From VEQN01 sp036405975 (GTDB taxonomy: Bacteria; Patescibacteriota; Minisyncoccia; Phycocordibacterales; CAIZLB01), in NCBI GenBank assembly GCA_036405975.1, contig DASWWM010000035.1, positions 1-10,728 of the forward strand: a DNA stretch of 10,728 nucleotides, in the 5' to 3' direction. Position numbers and translations under genes: made by a program. Shown piece by piece: positions 1 to 5,230 of this stretch. Below the pieces are notes generated by a model. The model did not search any database. It was given only the letters and a program-made list of their open reading frames with translations, and had not been told where the DNA came from. Each line of letters begins with the position of its first letter. The stretch's first letter is position 1.

Positions 1-427
1 AAGAGGCCTGCCCGTCATGCTTTTCCTTGTCTTCATGCCTGTGCTCACGTTCATGTGACGATGAGTGCGCATGCAGTCCGTCCTTTGCTTCTGGCTTTGC
101 AGGAGGCAAATCAGGATTCACGATGCCATTTTTAAGATCGACTTTCTTTGCGAAGAAGAGCAGATACGCAAGCTCCAGCAAGCCGAAGGTGTTCACCACG
201 AGAAGAGCGATGAACCACCATTTTTCATTTCGCCGCGCGGCAGTCCACAAGGCATACCCCTTGATGGCTATCGTCCACAAGAGCGCGATGAGAAAAATTC
301 CCGTAAATACAGACACATTGAAAAGCGCATGGGGTCCTATGTCCCAAAGATCGTAGCCTCCCCGCCCGTGCCCGCCACCCATAAATCTCGAGCCTTCTGA
401 AAACCAAATATTGTTATTGTGCATCAT
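1..427 (-). CDS. DUF5652-like small membrane protein, 3' end beyond the window
   Basis: This reading frame is open from an ATG at 427 down to base 1 with no stop, so its C-terminus lies outside the window. It starts MMHNNNIWF; an alternative ATG lies 15 codons in, before a glycine/histidine-rich stretch (MGGGHGRGG). Two hydrophobic segments follow (roughly residues 35-57 and 66-86), separated by a short basic linker that contains KGYALWTAARR and KWWF. The combination of 'KG-ALW-AA', 'WWFIALL-VNT-G-LE--YL-FF' and a charged tail matches what I know of the DUF5652 family of Patescibacteria, whose function is unknown. After the second helix comes a tail very rich in His, Glu and Lys (HSSSHEREHRHEDKEKHD), likely cytoplasmic and possibly metal-binding; the latter is a guess. 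A -10 box TATAAT sits 10 bases before the first ATG and no SD is visible, which favours the 427 start and a very short mRNA leader. Confidence 0.82.
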   Translation of the reverse strand, partial: MMHNNNIWFSEGSRFMGGGHGRGGYDLWDIGPHALFNVSVFTGIFLIALLWTIAIKGYALWTAARRNEKWWFIALLVVNTFGLLELAYLLFFAKKVDLKNGIVNPDLPPAKPEAKDGLHAHSSSHEREHRHEDKEKHDGQAS

Positions 428-437
428 AATAGCTCAA

Positions 438-443
438 ATTATA
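438..443 (-). promoter_or_regulatory. -10 box for the DUF5652-like gene
   Basis: On the minus strand this reads TATAAT, a perfect -10 hexamer, ending 10 bases before the ATG at 427. The expected transcription start would leave a leader of only about 3-4 bases. Upstream, the best -35 match (TTCATG, at 463-468) is weak and has a long 19-base spacer. The element lies back to back with the plus-strand promoter at 453-481, so the two polymerase footprints would overlap. Confidence 0.5.
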
Positions 444-452
444 GCGTGAAAT

Positions 453-481
453 TTGAATTTTTCATGAATTTCTCGTACTAT
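453..481 (+). promoter_or_regulatory. Promoter for the 549-932 gene
   Basis: TTGAAT (453-458) and TACTAT (476-481) are separated by exactly 17 bases, a good sigma-70-type pair. The start would be near 488, giving a leader of about 60 bases before the ATG at 549. The leader contains a small hairpin, CTCAG (494-498) with CTGAG (509-513), and ends in a strong SD. Confidence 0.55.
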
Positions 482-537
482 CCCAGACAGACGCTCAGAC
501 CATGTGGCCTGAGACCGTAAGGCAAGTAACCAACACA

Positions 538-544
538 AAGGAGG
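538..544 (+). promoter_or_regulatory. Strong Shine-Dalgarno for the 549 start
   Basis: AAGGAGG lies 4 bases before the ATG at 549 and continues as a purine run (AAGGAGGAGAG). It fixes the start codon. It is notable because most genes in this window have no SD at all. Confidence 0.7.
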
Positions 545-548
545 AGAG

Positions 549-932
549 ATGGCTAAGAAAAAGAGCAGGAAATGGGAGGTGACAATTAGCATAGAACCAG
601 CATTGTGGTGCTGGCCGACAAAGCGAAACGATACGCAGGACATTCCAACCGGAACCTATGTATGTGTCGAGCGGCAGGTCCAGACGGCCGCAGGCGAACA
701 GACCTGGCTCGTCATCAATCAAGGAGAATACAGAGGCTGGGGTGCATGGATCGAGGCACTCAAAGATAAGGCAGGAGCGACCATCCTTGGGTTTAAAGAG
801 GTCGTATACATTGCCCTCAAGCCAATCGGCGACGGCCACGAAGCAGAAGTGCATGCGGGAGGAAACGGGACAGTCCCTCCTGTTGCCAGCGACCCGCCCG
901 AAGACAAAGAAGCTTCGGAAAATACAGAGTGA
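549..932 (+). CDS. Hypothetical protein, 127 aa, not recognised
   Basis: I do not recognise this family. The protein begins with a basic stretch (MAKKKSRKWEV). Residues 8-95 look like a compact soluble domain rich in Trp and beta-forming residues (ALWCWPTKR, PTGTYVCVERQV, TWLVINQGEYRGWGAWIEAL, GFKEVVYIALKP), vaguely like a small beta-barrel, though this is only an impression. The C-terminal 30 residues or so are low-complexity and acidic (Gly, Pro, Asp, Glu), probably disordered. There is no signal peptide or membrane segment. It is a single-gene unit: a promoter at 453-481, an AAGGAGG SD just before the ATG, a TGA stop, and a strong terminator 15 bases downstream. The strong SD and the complete cassette make it very likely to be expressed. 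The start is well supported; the function is unknown. Confidence 0.8.
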   Translation: MAKKKSRKWEVTISIEPALWCWPTKRNDTQDIPTGTYVCVERQVQTAAGEQTWLVINQGEYRGWGAWIEALKDKAGATILGFKEVVYIALKPIGDGHEAEVHAGGNGTVPPVASDPPEDKEASENTE

Positions 933-947
933 GTGCGGTGGCACTTA

Positions 948-987
948 CGCTCTGGCCAGCGATCAAGCGGCCAGAGCGTTTTTATTT
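948..987 (+). terminator. Intrinsic terminator after the 549-932 gene
   Basis: CGCTCTGGCC (948-957) pairs perfectly with GGCCAGAGCG (969-978) around an 11-base loop. TTTTTATTTT follows immediately. This is a textbook Rho-independent terminator in the plus direction. Confidence 0.9.
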
Positions 988-1017
988 TCAGAAAACTTCC
1001 AGCAAAGGCTCGAATCG

Positions 1018-1047
1018 TTCACGCGCATGCACGAGCTCATGTATAAT
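1018..1047 (+). promoter_or_regulatory. Promoter for the histidine phosphatase gene
   Basis: A perfect -10 TATAAT (1042-1047) lies 15 bases before the ATG at 1063. TTCACG (1018-1023) is a fair -35 with an 18-base spacer. The predicted leader is about 9 bases and has no SD. Confidence 0.6.
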
Positions 1048-1062
1048 ATTCCCAACAACAAT

Positions 1063-1764
1063 ATGGCACGAAAAATATTCTATATGGTACGACATGGCGA
1101 AAGCTGGCTCAATGCGGCGCATGTGCGGCAAGGTCCCGAAGGAAGCCTGAGCGACAACGGAAGAATGCAGGCAAAGGCAACCGGCGAACGCCTGAAGAAA
1201 GTGAGCTTCGATGCCATCCTCGTCAGCCCGTACCAGCGAACCAAGGAAACGGCAGAGACCATCATTGCCGAGCTCAAGCATAAGCGACCGATGGAGTTCG
1301 TAGACCTCCTCACGGAACGACGAAATCCGAGCGAGATAGTGAACAGGAATGCGGATGACCCTGAAGTTAAGCGAATCGTCGACCTCATCGACCGGAGCTT
1401 CCACGATGACTCATACAGGTATTCTGACGAGGAGAACTTTACGGACCTGAAGCAGCGAGCAAAAGACCTGCTTGCCTATCTTGAAACAAGGCCTGAGAAG
1501 AAGCTTCTGCTGGTCACGCACAGCATCTTCCTGAAAATGGTCGCGGCATATCTCGTAAAAGGAGACAAGCTCACGGCAAAGCAGTACAACCTGCTGAGCT
1601 ATCTCAATACATCAAGCAATGCATCCATTACGGTATGCGAATACAATAGCGGCTGGCTCGGCGACGGAAAGCTCGGACGGTTCTTCTACCCTATCGAAGG
1701 ACGGTGGAAACTCATTGCATGGGACGACTATACCCGTGACCCGTCCCAAGAATCAAAAGCCTGA
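1063..1764 (+). CDS. Histidine phosphatase (phosphoglycerate mutase-like) family protein
   Basis: A 233-residue cytosolic protein of the histidine phosphatase superfamily, which transfers phosphate via a phospho-histidine. The signature is at the N-terminus: VRHGES, with R10, H11 (the phospho-acceptor) and G12. SPYQRTKET (residues 55-63) supplies the second conserved Arg (R59), TERR (84-87) fits the acidic proton-donor position, and VTHS (151-154) gives the second catalytic His (H153). The family includes phosphoglycerate mutases, SixA, cobalamin phosphatases and broad-range phosphatases, and the substrate cannot be assigned. The frame is open much further upstream, but that part overlaps the 549-932 gene and its terminator. 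The ATG at 1063 begins four residues before the first beta strand and follows a TATAAT promoter, so it is the right start. There is no SD. R10 is encoded by CGA, confirming that CGA is read as Arg here. Confidence 0.93.
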   Translation: MARKIFYMVRHGESWLNAAHVRQGPEGSLSDNGRMQAKATGERLKKVSFDAILVSPYQRTKETAETIIAELKHKRPMEFVDLLTERRNPSEIVNRNADDPEVKRIVDLIDRSFHDDSYRYSDEENFTDLKQRAKDLLAYLETRPEKKLLLVTHSIFLKMVAAYLVKGDKLTAKQYNLLSYLNTSSNASITVCEYNSGWLGDGKLGRFFYPIEGRWKLIAWDDYTRDPSQESKA

Positions 1765-1775
1765 GCTTAAGGCTT
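1757..1775. terminator. Possible shared terminator between convergent genes
   Basis: AAGCCT (1757-1762) pairs with AGGCTT (1770-1775) over a 7-base loop, spanning both stop codons of the convergent genes. Read on the minus strand the hairpin is followed by TTGATTCTT; on the plus strand by CTTCGG. The short stem and imperfect T-tracts make it a weak candidate. Confidence 0.4.
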
Positions 1776-2585
1776 CTTCGGAAACCAAGGAAAGAATGCA
1801 TTCGTCTTTTTCTTGTACGCATCGAAATCCGCATTCCCTTCGTATTTCTTTTCAAGCATGGGGATGCCGGAGACCTTCAGGATCAGGAACGTGATCGTGA
1901 CAGGACCGATAAGCGCAATCACAGGCAGCAGGCCAAGCAAAGGAAGGGTCATGAGGTACACTCCCCACCACTGCGACACTTCTCCGAAATAGTTCGGATG
2001 CCGAGTAAGCGACCAAAGGCCCTTATCCATAATCTTTCCCTTATTTTCTGGATTACGAATAAATTTTCCGAGCTGATAGTCCCCGCCTGCTTCGAAGACA
2101 AAACCAATCATCCAGACAATGAGGCCGACGAATGTGAGCATATTGATATTGCTTTGACCCACCGATGCAAGAGCGATGACAGGCACGGAAATGCAGAGCA
2201 TGAGGAATCCCTGGAGAATGAATATTTGGAGGTATGTGCGCGGCACGAACCATGCACCCCAATCCTTTCTCCATTTCTTATACCTAAAATCCTCTTCCTT
2301 ATCCTTATTTCTCAGATAGATATGAGTCGAGAGTCTCAAGCCCCATAAACTCACGGCTGCCAGAACCATAAGCATCTGAGCGTTCTGAAGCTGCCCGAAT
2401 GACCAGGCACTCGTCCAGGCGACGACGATGAAGCCGATTCCCCAGATGACGTCAGCGATATCGTTCCGGCGCCTCAAAAGGGCAAATAGGAAAAATCCTG
2501 ACATAAATATAAGGATAATGAGAGCGGCTTGCCCTGCTCCGCTGAGGAAGGAATCAAGTGCAAATGAGGATATTAAAGAATTCAT
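1767..2585 (-). CDS. DUF1295 / steroid 5-alpha-reductase-like membrane protein
   Basis: A 272-residue multi-pass inner-membrane protein with hydrophobic segments near residues 17-38, 45-66, 70-90, 120-142, 148-168 and 204-237. The C-terminal half carries the DUF1295 hallmark LWSLTRHPNYFGE (190-202), followed by QWWGVYL and a conserved GIPMLEKKY (240-248). The TRHPNYFGE block is shared with steroid 5-alpha reductases, isoprenylcysteine methyltransferases and sterol reductases, where it helps bind the cofactor. DUF1295 proteins themselves have no firmly known substrate, so lipid or isoprenoid reduction is an inference. Length is typical for the family. The start at 2585 is 6 bases from an extended -10 box and has no SD, suggesting a leaderless mRNA. 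It is divergent from the PLD-family gene and converges on the phosphatase gene with a 2-base gap. Confidence 0.9.
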   Translation of the reverse strand: MNSLISSFALDSFLSGAGQAALIILIFMSGFFLFALLRRRNDIADVIWGIGFIVVAWTSAWSFGQLQNAQMLMVLAAVSLWGLRLSTHIYLRNKDKEEDFRYKKWRKDWGAWFVPRTYLQIFILQGFLMLCISVPVIALASVGQSNINMLTFVGLIVWMIGFVFEAGGDYQLGKFIRNPENKGKIMDKGLWSLTRHPNYFGEVSQWWGVYLMTLPLLGLLPVIALIGPVTITFLILKVSGIPMLEKKYEGNADFDAYKKKTNAFFPWFPKKP

Positions 2586-2591
2586 GTATAT

Positions 2592-2600
2592 AGTGTACCA
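2592..2600 (-). promoter_or_regulatory. Extended -10 promoter of the DUF1295 gene
   Basis: On the minus strand this reads TGGTACACT, an extended -10 (TGn plus TACACT). Exactly 6 bases separate it from the ATG at 2585, so transcription should begin at or next to the start codon. No good -35 is visible. A possible plus-strand -10 (TATAGT, 2589-2594) overlaps it and could serve the divergent PLD-family gene. Confidence 0.5.
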
Positions 2601-2614
2601 TTAGGTGCACCTAA
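2601..2614. promoter_or_regulatory. Perfect 14-bp palindrome between divergent genes, possible operator
   Basis: TTAGGTGCACCTAA is its own reverse complement over all 14 bases. It sits immediately upstream of the extended -10 of the DUF1295 gene and about 27 bases before the ATG of the divergent PLD-family gene. Position and symmetry fit a binding site for a dimeric regulator of both genes; no cognate regulator is encoded nearby. Confidence 0.35.
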
Positions 2615-2641
2615 GCAGGCCTTCGTTACCTGCAAGCCGCC

Positions 2642-3775
2642 ATGAACAACCAGAACCAGCCAGAGACCCTGACGCCAACCAGACAAGATACGATTTCAGA
2701 TCAGCCACTTACGACTTGGCATATCACCTACAGCACCGTGGATGCCTGGAAAATGATGCTCAAGGCGATTGAATCGGCTCAAGAATCCATCTATATGGAG
2801 CAGTTTTTGCTTGAGCCCGATGAAACCGGGCAGGAATTCCTCAGGCTCTTTATCAAGAAAGCGAAAGAAGGAGTAACGGTGAAGCTGATCTTCGACTCGA
2901 TGTACAGCAAGAACCTTGCCCGTTCCCCTCTCATCGAAGAGCTCCGACGGGCTGGAGCGAAAGTGAAGTTCTTCAACTGGCTTCTCCCTTTCTCAAAGCA
3001 CAATAAGAAGATTCTATTCTTCAGAAACCACCGAAGGCTTCTGCTTATCGACCGAGAAACGATGATCACGGGAGGAATCTGCATCAGAAAGAAAATGGAA
3101 CCTTGGAGGGAGACATGCATCAGGATTCAGGGAAATGTCGTAAACCAGGCAATATACGTTTTCGACAAGACCTGGAAGAAAGTGTACAGGCAGCACAGCA
3201 TGAGGCTCGGGACGCAGACGAAGACAGGACCTGACGGATTCTCATACATAACCCATGCTCCGCTGATCAAGGAACGGCATGTCTATTATCGAATGATTGA
3301 TGCCATCAGGCATGCCCGAAAGACTATCTACATAACCACTCCATACTTTCTTCCAGACCGGAGGCTTCAGCGCGTGCTTATATTGGCAAAGAAAAGAGGC
3401 GTCGACGTCCGGCTGCTTGTTCCGAAGAACTCGAATCATCCGATCGTAGACATCGGTTCGCATACGTACTTCCACAAGATGCTCGTCAAAGGCATCAAGA
3501 TTTTCCAGTACGAGACCATGATCCATGCAAAGACCGCGACCATAGACGGAGAATGGGCCATGCTCGGAACGATGAACCTCGACAATATCAGCCTTCGATA
3601 CAATTTCGAGTCTTCCCTTATCATCACAAACAGGACATGCGTGGCTGAACTTGAAGAACAATATGCAAAAGACCTCCGGCTTTCGAAGGAACTCACGCTT
3701 GATGCCTGGAATAACAGACCACTTCTCCAAAGATTCAAGGAACTGCTTGTCTGGCCCGTCAGAAAAGTACTCTAA
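2642..3775 (+). CDS. Phospholipase D / cardiolipin synthase-family protein
   Basis: A 377-residue protein with two PLD half-domains, as in cardiolipin synthases, which join two phosphatidylglycerols or swap head groups through a phospho-histidine. The N-terminal half has IYMEQFLLEPDETG (50-63) and the first HKD box, NHRRLLLID (129-137): H130 and D137 are present, but the usual Lys is Arg (R132). GG at 144-145 follows. The C-terminal half has YITTPYFLPD (230-239) and an intact second HKD box, H295-A-K297 to D302, then GTMNLD (309-314). Unlike ClsA there are no N-terminal membrane helices, so it is closer to a short ClsB-type form; the C-terminus WPVRKVL may be a membrane-contacting tail (inference). 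The ATG at 2642 has no SD. The first 22 residues or so are polar and probably disordered, so a later start cannot be excluded, but no better one is apparent. Confidence 0.88.
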   Translation: MNNQNQPETLTPTRQDTISDQPLTTWHITYSTVDAWKMMLKAIESAQESIYMEQFLLEPDETGQEFLRLFIKKAKEGVTVKLIFDSMYSKNLARSPLIEELRRAGAKVKFFNWLLPFSKHNKKILFFRNHRRLLLIDRETMITGGICIRKKMEPWRETCIRIQGNVVNQAIYVFDKTWKKVYRQHSMRLGTQTKTGPDGFSYITHAPLIKERHVYYRMIDAIRHARKTIYITTPYFLPDRRLQRVLILAKKRGVDVRLLVPKNSNHPIVDIGSHTYFHKMLVKGIKIFQYETMIHAKTATIDGEWAMLGTMNLDNISLRYNFESSLIITNRTCVAELEEQYAKDLRLSKELTLDAWNNRPLLQRFKELLVWPVRKVL

Positions 3776-3814
3776 CCGACCCGTACCCGAAAACCCAAAC
3801 TTCCGATCAAAAAC

Positions 3815-3843
3815 GTGCAAAAATAAGCCTTTTGTGGTATAAC
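3815..3843 (+). promoter_or_regulatory. Promoter of the infC-rpmI-rplT operon
   Basis: TGGTATAAC (3835-3843) is an extended -10 with a 5/6 hexamer. GTGCAA (3815-3820) is a weak -35 with a 17-base spacer. Transcription would start near 3850, giving a leader of about 35 bases before infC. The leader is A/T-rich and lacks an SD. Confidence 0.55.
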
Positions 3844-3884
3844 TAAGGTCACATTTTAGAAAGAATTCATTTAACGTAAATCAA

Positions 3885-4397
3885 TTGGCGATCCCACAAA
3901 TCAGAATCAACCACCAAATCCGAACCCCTGAGCTCCGAATTATCGGCTCACAGGGCGAAAACCTGGGCGTAATGAGCACCTCCGAGGCTCTTAGGCTCGC
4001 AATGGAACAGAGCCTGGACCTCATAGAAATCTCGCCAAAAGCGGTCCCTCCCGTTGCAAAAATAGCGGATTATGGTAAATTCCAGTATGACGAAAACAAG
4101 AAGCAGAAGCAGGCAAAGGCCAATGCAAAGTCGTTTGAAGTCAAAAGCCTCCAGGTGAAGATCGGTACGGGCGAAAACGACCTTATTCTTAAAGCTAAAA
4201 AAGCTTCTGAATGGCTCGCTGAAGGCCACCGAATCAAGCTGGACCTCTTCCTTACGGGAAGGACAAAATACCTCGATCCAAAGTTCCTTGAGGAGCGAAT
4301 GGAGCGAATTCTCAGGCTGATCAGTGTCGATTTCAAGATCACTGATCCTGCCAAGAGAAGCCCTAAGGGTATGTCAGCGGTCATCGAAAAGGCTTAA
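3885..4397 (+). CDS. infC: Translation initiation factor IF-3
   Basis: IF-3 binds the 30S subunit, prevents premature joining of 50S, and checks the start codon and initiator tRNA. The 170-residue protein has the IF3 N-domain (about 5-72: RINHQIRTPELRIIG, ALRLAMEQSLDLIEISPKAVPPVAKIADYGKFQY) and C-domain (about 83-168: EVKSLQVKIGTGENDL, GHRIKLDLFLTGR, DPAKRSPKGMSAVI), joined by a Lys/Gln-rich linker. Length is normal. The start is TTG at 3885: the in-frame TAA at 3840-3842 closes the frame upstream and no ATG or GTG lies between. A non-AUG start on infC is known in other bacteria (AUU in E. coli), where IF-3 represses its own translation. There is no SD. It heads the conserved infC-rpmI-rplT operon. 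Confidence 0.96.
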   Translation: MAIPQIRINHQIRTPELRIIGSQGENLGVMSTSEALRLAMEQSLDLIEISPKAVPPVAKIADYGKFQYDENKKQKQAKANAKSFEVKSLQVKIGTGENDLILKAKKASEWLAEGHRIKLDLFLTGRTKYLDPKFLEERMERILRLISVDFKITDPAKRSPKGMSAVIEKA

Positions 4398-4476
4398 ATT
4401 ATAAAACAACAAGGCACTATAAGCCCCCTACTCACGTACGGGCGCCTCGCGTAATCGCGCTGCAAAGCGCACAAAC
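4398..4476 (+). promoter_or_regulatory. Structured infC-rpmI gap, possible L20-responsive leader
   Basis: This 79-base gap contains two mutually exclusive hairpins just before rpmI. CGCG (4448-4451) can pair with CGCG (4456-4459), or GCGCT (4457-4461) can pair with AGCGC (4466-4470) around a GCAA loop, a GNRA-type tetraloop. GCCC (4423-4426) and GGGC (4440-4443) can form a further stem. In E. coli and in Bacillus, L20 binds a leader of this operon and represses it. That this gap does so here is inference; I cannot match the known L20 motif. Confidence 0.3.
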
Positions 4477-4668
4477 ATGAAAACAAACAAATCATTCTCA
4501 AAGCGAATCAAGGTGAGCAAGAACGGAAAGCTCACATCTCGAAAAGCTGGACAGAACCACTTCAACGCAAAGGAAAGCGGTCGATCACAGATTGCAAAGG
4601 GACGAACTCAGTCTATCGTTCTTACTCAGCGAAACAAGCGACGATACTTCGCTCAGTCATCTATTTAA
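4477..4668 (+). CDS. rpmI: 50S ribosomal protein L35
   Basis: A 63-residue, very basic protein matching bL35: MKTNKSFSKRIKVSKNGKLTSRKAGQ at the start, then HFNAKES, KGRTQSIVL and a C-terminal basic cluster NKRRYF. Length is typical (about 60-66). bL35 packs against 23S rRNA in the large subunit. It starts with ATG at 4477 without an SD and lies between infC and rplT in the conserved order. All seven of its arginines use CGA, unusual for a highly expressed ribosomal protein gene. The 32-base gap to rplT contains a second copy of the ten bases ATCTATTTAA that end rpmI (4659-4668 and 4685-4694). Confidence 0.95.
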   Translation: MKTNKSFSKRIKVSKNGKLTSRKAGQNHFNAKESGRSQIAKGRTQSIVLTQRNKRRYFAQSSI

Positions 4669-4700
4669 TCACCCTTCTTACATAATCTATTTAAAATACA

Positions 4701-5048
4701 ATGGTACGAGTTAAAAAAGGCGTTAACGCACTCAAGACACGACGAAATATCCTTAAGGCAGCCAAGGGCTTCCGAAACGGACGAAAGAACAAGGAAAAGC
4801 TCGCTTACGAGCAGCTCGTTCACTCATATGCGAGCATGTTCGCTCACCGACGAGACAAGAAGGGCGATTTCCGAAGACTGTGGAACGTTCGAATCAACTC
4901 CGCTCTCCGACCGCTCGGACATACATACAGCAAGTTCATCGGCGCTATGAAGAAGAAAGGCATGGAAGTGGACCGAAAGATCCTTTCTGAGCTCGCTCAG
5001 ACTTCTCCAGCCTCATTCGAGCGACTCGTGAAGCAGGTTACAGAATAA
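4701..5048 (+). CDS. rplT: 50S ribosomal protein L20
   Basis: A 115-residue protein matching bL20: MVRVKKGVNALKTRRNILK, AKGFRNGRKN, a Tyr/Arg-rich helix (YEQLVHSYASMFAHRRDKKGDFRRLW, read as two adjoining blocks), then RINSALR and YSKFIGAMKKKGMEVDRKILSELA. bL20 is an early assembly protein of the 50S subunit that binds 23S rRNA with its long N-terminal arm, and in several bacteria it is also the repressor of this operon. Length is standard. It starts with ATG at 4701; the 15 bases before are A/T-rich with no SD. Twelve of thirteen arginines use CGA and one AGA. It is the last gene of the operon and a terminator follows within about 25 bases. Confidence 0.96.
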   Translation: MVRVKKGVNALKTRRNILKAAKGFRNGRKNKEKLAYEQLVHSYASMFAHRRDKKGDFRRLWNVRINSALRPLGHTYSKFIGAMKKKGMEVDRKILSELAQTSPASFERLVKQVTE

Positions 5049-5072
5049 GCAATATAGGCTGACTGGCCACCG

Positions 5073-5110
5073 AAAAGCGTCCTGGGAAATCAGGGCGTTT
5101 TTCTTTTTAT
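5073..5110 (+). terminator. Terminator of the infC-rpmI-rplT operon
   Basis: CGTCCTG (5078-5084, reading C5078-G5079-T5080) pairs with CAGGGCG (5091-5097), including one G-U pair, around a GGAAAT loop. AAAAG before it and TTTTTCTTTTT after it extend the stem and provide the U-tract. Confidence 0.85.
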
Positions 5111-5129
5111 CTAGTATGATGTAACGGCG

Positions 5130-5159
5130 TTGATTAATCAGACATTTGCATGCTAGTAT
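5130..5159 (+). promoter_or_regulatory. Promoter of the 5193-5699 gene
   Basis: TTGATT (5130-5135) and TAGTAT (5154-5159) are 18 bases apart, and TGC directly before the -10 makes it an extended type. The start would be near 5166, about 27 bases before the GTG at 5193. Confidence 0.55.
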
Positions 5160-5177
5160 TTTGCAGGAACGTTCAAC

Positions 5178-5230
5178 AAAGGAGAGAGTACCGTGGCAAG
5201 ACAATTCAGAAACCAACAACACCAAGGAGG
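5178..5230 (+). promoter_or_regulatory. Two Shine-Dalgarno sites for two in-frame starts
   Basis: AAAGGAG (5178-5184) lies 8 bases before GTG at 5193. AAGGAGG (5224-5230) lies 7 bases before ATG at 5238. The two starts are in the same frame, 15 codons apart, and both SDs are well spaced, so either or both may be used. Confidence 0.6.

Noticed and set aside
658..1062. In-frame upstream extension of the histidine phosphatase gene
   Set aside because: It overlaps the 549-932 gene and its terminator, its translation has no family features, and a TATAAT promoter with ATG at 1063 gives the normal N-terminus.
3242..3820. Minus-strand open frame of 192 codons opposite the PLD-family gene
   Set aside because: Antisense of a clearly coding gene that contains an intact HKD motif; no family features.
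4659..4694. Ten-base direct repeat ATCTATTTAA around the rpmI-rplT gap
   Set aside because: Short and A/T-rich; may be chance, so it is only mentioned in the rpmI entry.
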